Assembly: GCA_945952355.1 (NCBI GenBank)
Contig: CAMFIW010000177.1
Span: 1 to 6,408 of the forward strand
From: an uncultured Phenylobacterium sp.
GTDB lineage: Bacteria; Pseudomonadota; Alphaproteobacteria; Caulobacterales; Caulobacteraceae
DNA: 6,408 nt
Direction: 5' to 3'
The notes below the pieces were generated by a model. The model did no database searches. It was given only the letters and a program-made list of their open reading frames with translations, and had not been told where the DNA came from. Every line of letters begins with the position of its first letter. The first letter of the stretch is position 1. Shown here in pieces: positions 6,114 to 6,408 of the stretch. A program made the position numbers and the translations under genes.

Positions 6114-6408
6114 TCACGCGTTCCAGCTGACCAGGGTCGGATTGTCCACCGTGTCGTCGGGTGAGGCGGCGGCATGGATCACCACCACCGTGACGTTGTC
6201 GCGCGCGCCCCGATCGAGGCACTGGACGATCAGGCTGTCGGCGGCGTGATCCGGGGTCGGCGGACTCAGCGTCGCGGCGATCTCCGCGTCGTCGAGCATG
6301 GCCGTCAAGCCATCCGAGCAGAGCAGGAAGGTGTCTTCCGGCTCGATGACGCCTTCGCACATGTCGATGGACAGGTCCGGACGAACCCCGACGGCTCGCG
6401 TGATGACG
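6114..6408 (-). CDS. pppA: PP2C-family serine/threonine phosphatase (PppA type), C-terminal part only
   Basis: The last 97 residues of a minus-strand protein are present; the rest lies beyond the window end, so no start can be given. Reading from the window edge, it shows VITRAVGVRPDLSID (1-15), then TFLLCSDGLTAML, where the Asp is a metal ligand of PP2C phosphatases. Near the end is RGARDNVTVVVIHA, where the Asp of the DN motif is another metal ligand. A short tail, ending TLVSWNA, follows. In T6SS clusters such phosphatases (PppA) dephosphorylate the substrate of the kinase PpkA, classically the FHA protein, and damp secretion. The ATG visible at 6362 is internal, since family motifs extend upstream of it. 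The full protein might be PppA alone, a TagF-PppA fusion as in Agrobacterium, or a kinase-phosphatase fusion (ImpN type). The stop TGA is at 6116-6114. Confidence 0.9.
   Translation of the reverse strand, partial: VITRAVGVRPDLSIDMCEGVIEPEDTFLLCSDGLTAMLDDAEIAATLSPPTPDHAADSLIVQCLDRGARDNVTVVVIHAAASPDDTVDNPTLVSWNA

Noticed and set aside
4943..6175. 410-residue minus-strand open frame spanning tssG and its junction
   Set aside because: It overlaps both tssG and the C-terminus of the phosphatase, which are supported by motifs. The translation has no recognisable domain.
6097..6360. Alternative minus-strand 87-residue frame over the phosphatase end
   Set aside because: It is frame-shifted relative to the frame that carries the PP2C motifs LCSDGL and DNVTVVV, so it is a shadow.

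Overview
The window is a stretch of a type VI secretion system (T6SS) gene cluster from a GC-rich proteobacterium. It begins with 46 bases of residual Illumina Nextera sequencing adapter. The gene order matches the imp locus described in Rhizobium and Agrobacterium (impC-impD-impE-impF-impG-impH): two consecutive TssC-type sheath genes, then an ImpE/TagJ gene, then the baseplate genes tssE, tssF and tssG. Tandem tssC paralogues followed by impE, together with the high GC, suggest an alphaproteobacterium. That is an inference from gene order and composition; nothing here fixes the genus.

Layout: 1-46 is adapter (end of P7, an 8-base index, and the transposase read-2 sequence ending in the 19-bp mosaic end). 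47-505 is the C-terminal third of the canonical sheath protein TssC, cut by the contig edge. 531-2024 is a full-length, divergent second TssC (ImpD type). 2033-2830 is impE/tagJ, 2827-3291 tssE, 3294-5111 tssF and 5075-6100 tssG. 6114-6408 on the minus strand is the C-terminal part of a PP2C-family protein phosphatase (PppA type), cut by the window end. The six plus-strand genes have gaps of at most 25 bases or overlap (4 nt for tagJ/tssE, 37 nt for tssF/tssG), so they very probably form one operon. No promoter is visible inside the window, and no stretch of 300 bases lacks a gene.

How they fit together: TssC, with TssB (not in the window), builds the contractile cytoplasmic sheath. TssE, TssF and TssG are baseplate components on which that sheath polymerises. 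TagJ is an accessory protein linked in other bacteria to TssB and the ClpV recycling ATPase. PppA is the phosphatase that opposes the PpkA kinase in the threonine-phosphorylation pathway controlling T6SS assembly. The phosphatase converges on the structural operon with only 13 bases between stop codons, so it must be transcribed separately.

I found no undescribed system. The points most worth attention are the adapter contamination, which creates false protein N-termini, and the second TssC, which has lost segments that are conserved in ordinary TssC while keeping the sheath C-terminal core. All gene calls rest on recognising family motifs by eye; no database search was possible.
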